In this document: piece by piece, positions 13,491-23,040 of the stretch
How the letters are laid out: the number at the start of each line of letters is the position of its first letter
How positions within the stretch are numbered: position 1 is the first letter of the stretch
Origin: Eledone cirrhosa
Taxonomy: Eukaryota > Mollusca > Cephalopoda > Octopoda > Eledonidae
Direction of reading: 5' to 3'
Length of the DNA stretch: 64,000 bases
Assembly (NCBI GenBank): GCA_964016885.1
Contig: OZ024743.1
Coordinates: 180,376,759 to 180,440,758 of the forward strand
Made by a program: the position numbers and the translations under genes
Notes under the pieces: generated by a model
The model's database searches: none
What the model was told of the DNA's origin: nothing
What the model saw: only the letters and a program-made list of their open reading frames with translations

Positions 13491-15769
13491 ACTAGTTCTG
13501 TCTATACAGCTAGTTCTATCTATACAGTTAGTTCTGTCTATACAGCTAGTTCTGTCTCTACAGCTAGTTCTGTCTATACAGCTAGTTCTGTCTATACAGC
13601 TAGTTCTGTCTATACAGCTAGTTCTGTCAATACGACTAGTTCTGTCTATACAGCTAGTTCTGTCTATACAGCTAGTTCTGTCTATACAGCTAGTTCTGTC
13701 TATACAGCTAGTTCTGTCTATACAGCTAGTTCTGTCTATACAGTTAGTTCTGTCTATACAGCTAGTTCTGTCTATACAGCTAGTTCTGTCTATACAGCTA
13801 GTTCTGTCTATACAGCTAGTTCTGTCTATACAGCTAGTTCTATCTATACAGCTAGTTCTGTCTATACAGCTAGTTCTATCTATACAGCTAGTTCTGTCTA
13901 TACAGCTAGTTCTATCTATACAGCTAGTTCTGTCTATACAGTTAGTTCTGTCTATACAGCTAGTTCTATCTATACAGCTAGTTCTGTCTATACAGTTAGT
14001 TATGTCTATACAGCTAGTTCTGTCTATACAGCTAGTTCTATCTATACAACTAGTTCTGTCTATACAGCTAGTTATGTCTATACAGCTAGTTCTGTCTATA
14101 CAGCTAGTTCTGTCTATACAGCTAGTTCTGTCTATACAGCTAGTTCTGTCTATACAGCTAGTTCTGTCTATACGACTAGTTCTGTCTATACAACTAGTTC
14201 TGTCTATACAGCTAGTTCTGTCTATACAGCTAGTTCTGTCGATACAGCTAGTTCTGTCTGTACGACTAGTTCTGTCTATACAGCTAGTTCTGTCTATACA
14301 GCTAGTTCTGTCTATACAGCTAGTTCTGTCTATACAGCTAGTTCTGTCTATACAGCTAGTTCTGTCTATACAGCTAGTTCTATCTATACAGCTAGTTCTG
14401 TCTATACAGCTAGTTCTGTCTATACAGCTAGTTCTGTCTATACAGCTAGTTCTGTCTATACAGCTAGTTCTGTCTATACAGCTAGTTCTATCTATACAGC
14501 TAGTTCTATCTATACAGCTAGTTCTGTCTATACAGCTAGTTCTGTCTATACAGCTAGTTCTGTCTATACAGCTAGTGCTGTCTATACAGCTAGTTCTGTC
14601 TATACAGCTAGTTCTGTCTATACAGCTAGTGCTGTCTATACGACTACTTCTGTCTATACAGCTAGTTCTGTCTATACAGCTAGTTCTGTCTATACAGCTA
14701 GTTCTGTCTATACAGCTAGTTCTGTCTATACAGCTAGTTCTGTCTATACAGCTAGTGCTGTCTATACAGCTAGTTCTGTCTATACAGCTAGTTCTGTCTA
14801 TACAGCTAGTTCTGTCTATACAGCTAGTTCTGTCTATACAGCTAGTTCTGTCTATACAGCTAGTTCTGTCTATACAGCTAGTTCTGTCTATACAGCTAGT
14901 TCTGTCTATACAGCTAGTTCTGTCTATACAGCTAGTTCTGTCTATACAGCTAGTTCTATCTATACAGCTAGTTCTGTCTATACAGCTAGTTCTGTCTATA
15001 CAGCTAGTTCTGTCTATACAGCTAGTTCTGTCTATACAGCTAGTTCTGTCTATACAGCTAGTTCTGTCTATACAGCTAGTTCTGTCTATACAGCTAGTTC
15101 TGTCTATACAGCTAGTTCTCTCTATACAGCTAGTTCTGTCTATACAGCTAGTTCTATCTATACAGCTAGTTCTGTCTATACAGCTAGTTCTGTCTCTACA
15201 GCTAGTTCTGTCTATACAGCTAGTTCTGTCTCTACAGCTAGTTCTGTCTATACAGCTAGTTCTGTCTCTACAGTTAGTTCTGTCTGTACGTCTAGTTCTG
15301 TCTATACAGCTAGTTCTGTCTATACAGTTAGTTCTGTCTATACAGCTAGTTCTGTCTATACAGCTAGTTCTATCTATACAGCTAGTTCTGTCTATACGAC
15401 TAGTTCTGTCTATACAGCTAGTTCTGTCTATACAGCTAGTTCTGTCTATACAGCTAGTTCTGTCTATACAGCTAGTTCTGTCTATACAGCTAGTTCTATC
15501 TATACAGCTAGTTCTGTCTATACAGCTAGTTCTGTCTATACAGCTAGTTCTGTCTATGGAGCTAGTGCTGTCTATACAACTAGTTCTGTCTATACAGCTA
15601 GTTCTGTCTATACAGCTAGTTCTGTCTATACAGCTAGTTCTATCTATACAGCTAGTTCTGTCTATACAGCTAGTTCTATCTATACAGCTAGTTCTGTCTA
15701 TACAGCTAGTTCTGTCTATACAGCTAGTTCTGTCTATACAGCTAGTTCTGTCTATACGACTAGTTCTGT

Positions 15770-18700
15770 CTATACAGCTAGTTCTGTCTATACGACTAGT
15801 TCTGTCTATACAGCTAGTTCTGTCTATACAGCTAGTTCTATCTATACAGCTAGTTCTGTCTATACAGCTAGTTCTATCTATACAGCTAGTTCTGTCTATA
15901 CAGCTAGTTCTGTCTATACAGCTAGTTCTGTCTATACAGCTAGTTCTGTCTATACAGTTAGTTCTGTCTATACAGCTAGTTCTGTCTATACGACTAGTTC
16001 TGTCTATACAGCTAGTTCTGTCTATACGACTAGTTCTGTCTATACAGCTAGTTCTGTCTATACAGCTAGTTCTATCTATACAGCTAGTTCTGTCTATACA
16101 GCTAGTTCTATCTATACAGCTAGTTCTGTCTATACAGCTAGTTCTGTCTATACAGCTAGTTCTGTCTATACAGCTAGTTCTGTCTATACAGCTAGTTCTG
16201 TCTATACGACTAGTTCTGTCTATACAGCTAGTTCTGTCTATACAGCTAGTTCTGTCTATACAGCTAGTTCTGTCTATACAGCTAGTTCTGTCTATACAGC
16301 TAGTTCTGTCTATACAGCTAGTTCTGTCTATACAGCTAGTTCTGTCTATACAGCTAGTTCTGTCTATACAGCTAGTTCTATCTATACAGCTAGTTCTGTC
16401 TATACAGCTAGTTCTGTCTATACAGCTAGTTCTGTCTATACAGCTAGTTCTGTCTCTACAGTTAGTTCTGTCTATACAGCTAGTTCTGTCTATACAGCTA
16501 GTTCTGTCTATACAGCTAGTTCTGTCTATACAGCTAGTTCTGTCTATACAGCTAGTTCTATCTATACAGCTAGTTCTGTCTATACAGCTAGTTCTGTCTA
16601 TACAGCTAGTTCTGTCTCTACAGTTAGTTCTGTCTATACAGCTAGTTCTGTCTATACAGCTAGTTCTGTCTATACAGCTAGTTCTGTCTATACAGCTAGT
16701 TCTGTCTGTACGTCTAGTTCTGTCTATACAGCTAGTTATGTCTATACAGCTAGTTCTGTCTATACAGCTAGTTCTGTCTATACAGCTAGTTCTGTCTATA
16801 CAGCTAGTTCTGTCTGTACGTCTAGTGCTGTCTATACAGCTAGTTCTGTCTATACAGCTAGTTCTGTCTATACAGCTAGTTCTGTCTATACAGCTAGTTC
16901 TGTCTATACAGCTAGTTCTGTCTGTACGTCTAGTGCTGTCTATACGTCTAGTTCTGTCTATACAGCTAGTTCTGTCTATACAGCTAGTTCTGTCTATACA
17001 GCTAGTTCTGTCTATACAGCTAGTTCTGTCTATACAGCTAGTTCTGTCTGTACGTCTAGTGCTGTCTATACGTCTAGTTCTGTCTATACAGCTAGTTCTG
17101 TCTATACAGCTAGTTCTGTCTATACAGCTAGTTCTGTCTATACAGCTAGTTCTATCTATACAGCTAGTTCTGTCTATACAGCTAGTTCTGTCTATACAGC
17201 TAGTTCTGTCTCTACAGTTAGTTCTGTCTATACAGCTAGTTCTGTCTATACAGCTAGTTCTGTCTATACAGCTAGTTCTGTCTATACAGCTAGTTCTGTC
17301 TGTACGTCTAGTTCTGTCTATACAGCTAGTTATGTCTATACAGCTAGTTCTGTCTATACAGCTAGTTCTGTCTATACAGCTAGTTCTGTCTGTACGTCTA
17401 GTGCTGTCTATACAGCTAGTTCTGTCTATACAGCTAGTTCTGTCTATACAGCTAGTTCTGTCTATACAGCTAGTTCTGTCTATACAGCTAGTTCTGTCTG
17501 TACGTCTAGTGCTGTCTATACGTCTAGTTCTGTCTATACAGCTAGTTCTGTCTATACAGCTAGTTCTGTCTATACGAATAGTTCTGTCTATACAGCTAGT
17601 TCTGTCTATACGACTAGTTCTGTCTATACAGCTAGTTCTGTCTATACAGCTAGTTCTATCTATACAGCTAGTTCTGTCTATACAGCTAGTTCTATCTATA
17701 CAGCTAGTTCTGTCTATACAGCTAGTTCTGTCTATACAGCTAGTTCTGTCTATACAGCTAGTTCTGTCTATACAGTTAGTTCTGTCTATACAGCTAGTTC
17801 TGTCTATACGACTAGTTCTGTCTATACAGCTAGTTCTGTCTATACGACTAGTTCTGTCTATACAGCTAGTTCTGTCTATACAGCTAGTTCTATCTATACA
17901 GCTAGTTCTGTCTATACAGCTAGTTCTATCTATACAGCTAGTTCTGTCTATACAGCTAGTTCTGTCTATACAGCTAGTTCTGTCTATACAGCTAGTTCTG
18001 TCTATACAGCTAGTTCTGTCTATACGACTAGTTCTGTCTATACAGCTAGTTCTGTCTATACAGCTAGTTCTGTCTATACAGCTAGTTCTGTCTATACAGC
18101 TAGTTCTGTCTATACAGCTAGTTCTGTCTATACAGCTAGTTCTGTCTATACAGCTAGTTCTGTCTATACAGCTAGTTCTGTCTATACAGCTAGTTCTATC
18201 TATACAGCTAGTTCTGTCTATACAGCTAGTTCTGTCTATACAGCTAGTTCTGTCTATACAGCTAGTTCTGTCTCTACAGTTAGTTCTGTCTATACAGCTA
18301 GTTCTGTCTATACAGCTAGTTCTGTCTATACAGCTAGTTCTGTCTATACAGCTAGTTCTGTCTATACAGCTAGTTCTATCTATACAGCTAGTTCTGTCTA
18401 TACAGCTAGTTCTGTCTATACAGCTAGTTCTGTCTCTACAGTTAGTTCTGTCTATACAGCTAGTTCTGTCTATACAGCTAGTTCTGTCTATACAGCTAGT
18501 TCTGTCTATACAGCTAGTTCTGTCTGTACGTCTAGTTCTGTCTATACAGCTAGTTATGTCTATACAGCTAGTTCTGTCTATACAGCTAGTTCTGTCTATA
18601 CAGCTAGTTCTGTCTGTACGTCTAGTGCTGTCTATACAGCTAGTTCTGTCTATACAGCTAGTTCTGTCTATACAGCTAGTTCTGTCTATACAGCTAGTTC

Positions 18701-19380
18701 TGTCTATACAGCTAGTTCTGTCTGTACGTCTAGTGCTGTCTATACGTCTAGTTCTGTCAATACAGCTAGTTCTGTCTATACAGCTAGTTCTGTCTATACA
18801 GCTAGTTCTGTCTATACAGCTAGTTCTGTCTATACAGCTAGTTCTGTCTGTACGTCTAGTGCTGTCTATACGTCTAGTTCTGTCTATACAGCTAGTTCTG
18901 TCTATACAGCTAGTTCTGTCTATACAGCTAGTTCTGTCTATACAGCTAGTTCTATCTATACAGCTAGTTCTGTCTATACAGCTAGTTCTGTCTATACAGC
19001 TAGTTCTGTCTCTACAGTTAGTTCTGTCTATACAGCTAGTTCTGTCTATACAGCTAGTTCTGTCTATACAGCTAGTTCTGTCTATACAGCTAGTTCTGTC
19101 TGTACGTCTAGTTCTGTCTATACAGCTAGTTATGTCTATACAGCTAGTTCTGTCTATACAGCTAGTTCTGTCTATACAGCTAGTTCTGTCTGTACGTCTA
19201 GTGCTGTCTATACAGCTAGTTCTGTCTATACAGCTAGTTCTGTCTATACAGCTAGTTCTGTCTATACAGCTAGTTCTGTCTATACAGCTAGTTCTGTCTG
19301 TACGTCTAGTGCTGTCTATACGTCTAGTTCTGTCTATACAGCTAGTTCTGTCTATACAGCTAGTTCTGTCTATACAGCTA
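15770..19380. repeat. third higher-order duplication, about 1.8-kb period
   Basis: About 15,770-17,570 recurs at about 17,590-19,380. The offset is 1,818 bp (101 units) in the left part, for example CGACTAG at 15,787 and 17,605, and 1,800 bp (100 units) in the right part, for example TGTACGTCTAGTG near 17,047 and 18,847. One unit was therefore lost or gained after the duplication. A smaller block of about 560 bp repeats inside each copy (near 16,620-17,100 and 17,210-17,560). Confidence 0.82.
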
Positions 19381-19665
19381 GTTCTGTCTATACAGCTAGT
19401 TCTGTCTATACAGCTAGTTCTGTCTGTACGTCTAGTGCTGTCTATACGTCTAGTTCTGTCTATACAGCTAGTTCTGTCTATACAGCTAGTTCTGTCTATA
19501 CAGCTAGTTCTGTCTATACAGCTAGTTCTGTCTATACAGCTAGTTCTGTCTATACAGCTAGTTCTGTCTATACAGCTAGTTCTGTCTATACAGCTAGTTC
19601 TGTCTATACAGTTAGTTCTGTCTATACGACTCTTTATGTCTGTATGGCTAGTTCTGTCTATATGG

Positions 19666-20091
19666 CTTGTGGCTACCGCTCAGCCACAATTCTTTTGTCT
19701 TCCACTTCACACACGGTTACCATATACTTGGAACTTAACAACTTGGATCCTGCTAGATATTAAAACCCAACTCAAACCATATGACATACAAAAACCCACC
19801 CCACCTCATCTGTACACACACACACACCCACAGTCACACCCACACATACACCAATATATGTAAAAACATAATACACACCTATAACACACATACAAACATA
19901 CACACATGCACACAGTTGCCTTCATGGTTTATGAATAATCTGCATTGCAGTTTAGACTTCATTTATATTCCAGAATGAAAGGAGACTTAGACGAAATTCC
20001 TGCAAGACAACTGGATGGCTATAGGCAGTGGCTCTCCATAATAGACCATCATTAATGAACAAATTAAATAATATAAAACCCCAAACGCGTA
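19666..20091. other. right flank of the satellite, C/A-rich unique DNA
   Basis: The array decays over three irregular units (19,621-19,665) and ends abruptly. The flank is rich in C and A on the plus strand, with short CACA and CATACA tracts at 19,813-19,912. I see no gene in it. Confidence 0.7.
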
Positions 20092-20278
20092 CCATTATAT
20101 GCATTTTTCGTGGAATACAGCTACAGTCCGTTACGTTCTGAGTTCAAATCACGCCAAGGTTAACTTTGCCTTCATCCTTAAGGGCTCGATAAAATAAAGT
20201 ACGAGTCACGCAGTGGGATCGAATTAATCGAATTTACCCTCCCCTAAAATGGTTGACCTTGAGCCAAAGTGAGAAACC
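20092..20278 (+). mobile_element. tRNA-derived SINE (cephalopod OR-type), copy 1
   Basis: This copy is in plus orientation, 5'-truncated and diverged. It has a box B-like GAGTTCAAATC near 20,139, then the body CGATAAAATAAAGTAC, and a CCTCCCCTAAAAT segment typical of the longer subfamily. It lies directly before a second copy. Confidence 0.8.
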
Positions 20279-20280
20279 TT

Positions 20281-20457
20281 TATATGCATTATTCGTGGCA
20301 TAGAGTTAAGGTCCTTTACGTCTGAATTCAACTCCCGCTTTGATTTTCATCATGACGGGGTTGATAAAATAATATACCAGTAACGCACTGGGGCCGATTT
20401 CATTGACTATCCCCATCCCCAGAATTGTTGGCCGTGTGCCTAAATCATAAGTCATTA
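20281..20457 (+). mobile_element. tRNA-derived SINE, copy 2
   Basis: This is a second diverged plus-strand copy, head to tail with the first. It has TTGATAAAATAATATACC and the CCCCATCCCC segment, and ends in CATTATTA. The repeated start TTATATGCATTATTCGTGG, also seen in copy 1, suggests that the pair arose by duplication or insertion into the tail of the first copy. Confidence 0.75.
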
Positions 20458-21000
20458 TTACAATATGCATTACACTGTAGACTTTGAGCAAGTAAGTGTA
20501 AGAACAGACGAGCACGTGTACCTATGGTTTGTAGATATCATAGCAACACTATAAATCTTGTTAAGAAATGAAAGGACAACTAAAATATATAAATTGGTCA
20601 AGAGATAAGAATAAAAGACAGGAAAATGGAAAGTGAATAATTATCAATATCCTGAGTATATAGTTAACAAGTTAGAGAAGAAGAACGGTAGAATGGAATT
20701 TTTTTAGAAGGTACAGTAATATATTTTGTTACAAAAAGTAAAAGCTATCCTTATCATAGAGAGTGAACGTGTTCAATTAATGCCTGTTTAGATAATACAT
20801 TATACTATGAAGAAAAGAATGAAAGAAAGAATTAGGTGTGAAGAGATAAGAATAAAGATAAGAGTTAGAACGAAGTTGGGCAGAACATTTAGACAGAGCA
20901 AAGAAAACCAGGAGGAAAAGAAAGATGGTGAAAATTTGGGGAGATAGAAAATGTGTAAGTCAGAAGCGTCATCAAAGATTACATGGCAATGGTTTTTTCA
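20458..21000. other. AT-rich DNA without recognised features
   Basis: Purine-rich runs such as repeated GAAAGAA occur near 20,810-20,850. No coding, RNA or mobile-element signature was seen. Confidence 0.5.
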
Positions 21001-21057
21001 CTCTCTCTCGCTCTCTTTCTCTCTCTTTCTCTGTCTTTCTCTCTCTCTATCTCTCTT

Positions 21058-21143
<86 letters not shown>

Positions 21144-21150
21144 TATAAAA
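21001..21150. repeat. CT and TA microsatellites
   Basis: A CTCT-rich tract at 21,000-21,056 is followed by a TA tract at 21,060-21,148 with two CATATA interruptions. Confidence 0.95.
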
Positions 21151-21411
21151 TTATAAGCTTGAAGCCTCATGGATCGTGCATCGATTACACGAGTACACAA
21201 AGTACAAGCGAAACTGTCGACTGTCGGGGCTAGAGGAATACTGGTAAACATGTATCTATTATTTCTTCAAACTTACATTTTAAACTTAGCTCCGATTAAT
21301 TAATTATTTAGTTGATTAATTTCTCCGGAATAATAAGAAAAATTAGATAAATTTTATCTGCCTATTCTTCAAACTTATAATTTTATATATATATGTATAT
21401 ATCTATCTATC

Positions 21412-21460
<49 letters not shown>

Positions 21461-21470
21461 ATATTAACAA

Positions 21471-21608
21471 ATGGAAACTATATTTATAAAACCATATTTA
21501 TTTCATTATACATATATTTTATCTGATGAAAGCGCACCATAATTTGCCTCGGTGGCCCTTGAAATATGTATAATGAAATAAATATGGTTTTATAAATATA
21601 GTTTCCAT
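21471..21608. repeat. perfect 45-bp inverted repeat around a hammerhead-like core
   Basis: The left arm 21,471-21,515 and right arm 21,564-21,608 are exact reverse complements over 45 bp (from ATGGAAACTATATTTATAAA inward). The right arm sequence also follows the hammerhead-like motif at 51,715-51,779. In RNA the long hairpin would compete with the hammerhead fold, because the right arm includes its stem III and the 3' strand of its stem I. Confidence 0.88.
21515..21580 (+). ncRNA. hammerhead-ribozyme-like motif H1
   Basis: The elements occur in type I hammerhead order. Stem I 5' strand TATTTTAT (21,515-21,522) precedes core CTGATGA (21,523-21,529). Stem II pairs 21,530-21,538 with 21,551-21,560 around a 12-nt loop, with one C-C mismatch and one bulged G. 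GAA is at 21,561-21,563. A 3-bp stem III (ATA/TAT) is followed by cleavage-type nucleotide A at 21,572. Stem I 3' strand ATGAAATA (21,573-21,580) pairs fully with the 5' strand, with one G-U pair. Hammerheads of this kind are known in Penelope-like element terminal repeats. The fold was done by eye, and activity is unknown. Confidence 0.6.
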
Positions 21609-21710
21609 TTCTTAATATATTGTATATTTACTCCAATAATTTGTTGAGTCCTTTATATCAGTTATAAAAATATTTTGCTTGTTGTATCCCAACAAATTAA
21701 ATATAACCTC

Positions 21711-21782
<72 letters not shown>

Positions 21783-22216
21783 TAAGTTTGAAGAATAGGC
21801 AGATAAAATTTACCTAATTTTTCTTATTATTCCGGAGAAATTAATCAACTAAATAATTAATTAATCGGAGCTAAGTTTAAAATGTAAGTTTGAAGAAATA
21901 ATAGATACATGTTTACCAGTATTCCTCTAGACCCGACAGTCGACAGTTTCGCTTGTACTTTGTGTACACGTGTAATCGATGCACGATCCATGACGCTTCA
22001 AGCTTATCAAGAGACTCCCTCAAGACCGATTTTTTTTCCAAAGTGATCGCTGCCAGCAACAAATCCGAAAGCGGTGAAAATTATCACGTGCGAGTGGTCA
22101 ACATAGAAGTGTTGTGAAGGGTAAACTGCTGGCCAGTAAGTTCATTGCTAGAAGAAGCAGTTAGTTTGAGCCTAATTTTACTCAACCGTAAGGGAGTTAG
22201 TACAAAGTCAGTGGAA

Positions 22217-22507
22217 ACACATATATATTTAAACATGAGCATAGACACATATATGAGTGTAGCCTGTCTTCAGCGGTGTAGCTCAATGAATGAATGAATT
22301 AAATAAATAATCATTAATCAGAGCTTATTAATTTCTCCGGACTAAGAAGAAACATTAGGTAAATGTTATCTGTCTCTTCTTCAAACTTATAATTTTATAT
22401 AGTTCTGAGTAATGATTATCTATTTAATTAATTCATTCATTGAGCCACATCGTTGAAGGTAGGCTACACGCATATATGTATCTATGCTCATGCTTAATAT
22501 ATGTGTC
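22217..22507. repeat. inverted repeat with about 90-bp arms
   Basis: 22,217-22,305 and 22,404-22,507 are imperfect reverse complements (AATGAATGAATTAAATAAAT against ATTTAATTAATTCATTCATT, and ATGAGCATAGACACATATAT against its inverse). The loop carries TTAATTTCTCCGGACTAAG and TCTTCAAACTTATAATTTTA, which also occur at 21,315-21,393. This ties it to the foldback just upstream. Confidence 0.75.
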
Positions 22508-22529
22508 CCTTCTGAACTTATATATATAC

Positions 22530-22625
22530 ATACATAGTCTGATGAACTAACGATTCTAGAGTCGGGTGCGAACAGTACCTTGATCTGATCCATCGTGAAA
22601 CGCGCGTGAATAAACATAATGCTAT
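22530..22625 (+). other. decayed hammerhead-like module
   Basis: CTGATGA at about 22,540 and GAAACGCGCGT at about 22,597 flank a segment with AGAGTCGGGT and ACCTTGATCTGATC. A related segment lies at 56,020-56,105. A possible ACGAT/ATCGT stem II is offset by four bases, and the cleavage position is G, which hammerheads do not cleave. I read it as a decayed terminal-repeat module of a Penelope-type or similar element. Confidence 0.35.
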
Positions 22626-22651
22626 ATTGATACTTCGTTCCTGTTACTTAC

Positions 22652-22689
<38 letters not shown>

Positions 22690-22700
22690 TAATAATAAAT
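22652..22700. repeat. (ATA)n microsatellite
   Basis: ATA repeats at 22,652-22,700 form the 3' tail or target of the minus-strand LINE end that follows. Confidence 0.9.
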
Positions 22701-23022
22701 AATAATTCTTTCTTTTTTAATCACAAGGGTTTACACAAAGTAGACATTAAGGACAGTACAGGACAATACAGGAGGGTTCAAAAGGGCATTTCTGCGTGTA
22801 AAATAACAAGAAACAGAAGATGTAATAATAGAACAATGAAAAAATTCCCCGATAGGGGGGAGACTTCCGAGGGACATTCGTGGAGAAAGCCCATTAAAAA
22901 GCCACAGTGACCCTGACCACCAGGGAAAGTGCCCTCTCCCAGTTTTCCACCTTTAATTTACAGACACATACTCACAGTAGGCCCATTCACTCGGGCCATT
23001 CTTGCCTCTCTCACCCATCTTA
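22701..23022 (-). mobile_element. Tx1/L1-like LINE, 3' end only (copy 1)
   Basis: This segment is nearly the same as 23,041-23,361, which continues into LINE coding sequence. It is therefore a 5'-truncated copy holding only the 3' untranslated region, in minus orientation, with its tail in the (ATT)n tract at 22,652-22,700. Diagnostic matches include CACAAGGGTTTACACAAAGT and TCTTGCCTCTCTCACCCATC in both copies. Confidence 0.85.
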
Positions 23023-23040
23023 ATAATAATAATAATAATA

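Larger units (their letters stand above)
1..19665. repeat. 18-bp satellite array, about 1,092 units
   Basis: The consensus unit is TCTATACAGCTAGTTCTG, repeated without interruption from the first base of the window to about 19,665, so the left end lies outside. Unit starts fall at positions equal to 1 modulo 18 at base 1, at 2,947-13, at 12,493 and at 19,567, so no net indel has shifted the phase. Variation is by substitution only. Recurrent variant units are CGACTAG for CAGCTAG, TGTACGTCTAG, TCTCTACAG, ATGTAG, ATGGAG, AGTGCTG, ACAGTTAG and a TTCTATC junction. These variants act as a barcode that exposes higher-order copies. Because 18 is divisible by three, long open frames arise automatically. 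This is satellite DNA by every visible criterion; the family is not one I recognise by name. Confidence 0.97.
11292..19863 (+). other. long overlapping open frames inside the satellite, not supported as genes
   Basis: Two plus-strand frames stay open through the right half of the array. The frame of 11,292-19,763 encodes repeats of the hexapeptide SSVYTA and ends with about 30 non-repeat codons past the array. The frame of 11,362-19,863 encodes repeats of VLSIQL and runs about 60 codons into the flank. The VLSIQL frame is also open at 13-945, 2,947-6,237, 6,448-9,459 and 9,670-11,259, interrupted mainly by ATG-TAG variant units. None of the variant types I noticed makes a stop in the SSVYTA frame anywhere in the array, although an ATG appears only at 11,292. 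There is no signal peptide, no non-repeat domain and no visible promoter or splice signal. I read these as arithmetic by-products of an 18-bp repeat. Confidence 0.85.
21152..22015. repeat. large inverted repeat (foldback), outer arms about 240 bp
   Basis: The sequence at about 21,152-21,395 reappears inverted at about 21,780-22,010. Paired landmarks are TGCATCGATTACAC with GTGTAATCGATGCA, AATACTGGTAAACATGTATC with its reverse complement, and TTTCTCCGGAATAATAAG with CTTATTATTCCGGAGAAA. TA tracts at 21,395-21,457 and 21,714-21,778 bound a second, inner inverted repeat. The structure looks like a nested foldback element or two inverted copies of an element. Confidence 0.85.

Noticed and set aside
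1..19665. CRISPR-like or minisatellite spacer array
   Set aside because: Units are contiguous with no unique spacers, and the surrounding DNA is metazoan.
11292..19863. Giant proteins of about 2,820-2,830 residues in two overlapping frames
   Set aside because: They consist of the 18-bp satellite translated in two frames, with no other domain, signal or splice evidence; the repeat length alone explains them.
20925..21251. Open frames of IYIYIY or SLSLSL residues here and near 36,560, 45,340-46,100, 51,890, 52,680 and 56,690
   Set aside because: They are translations of TA, CT and GT microsatellites.
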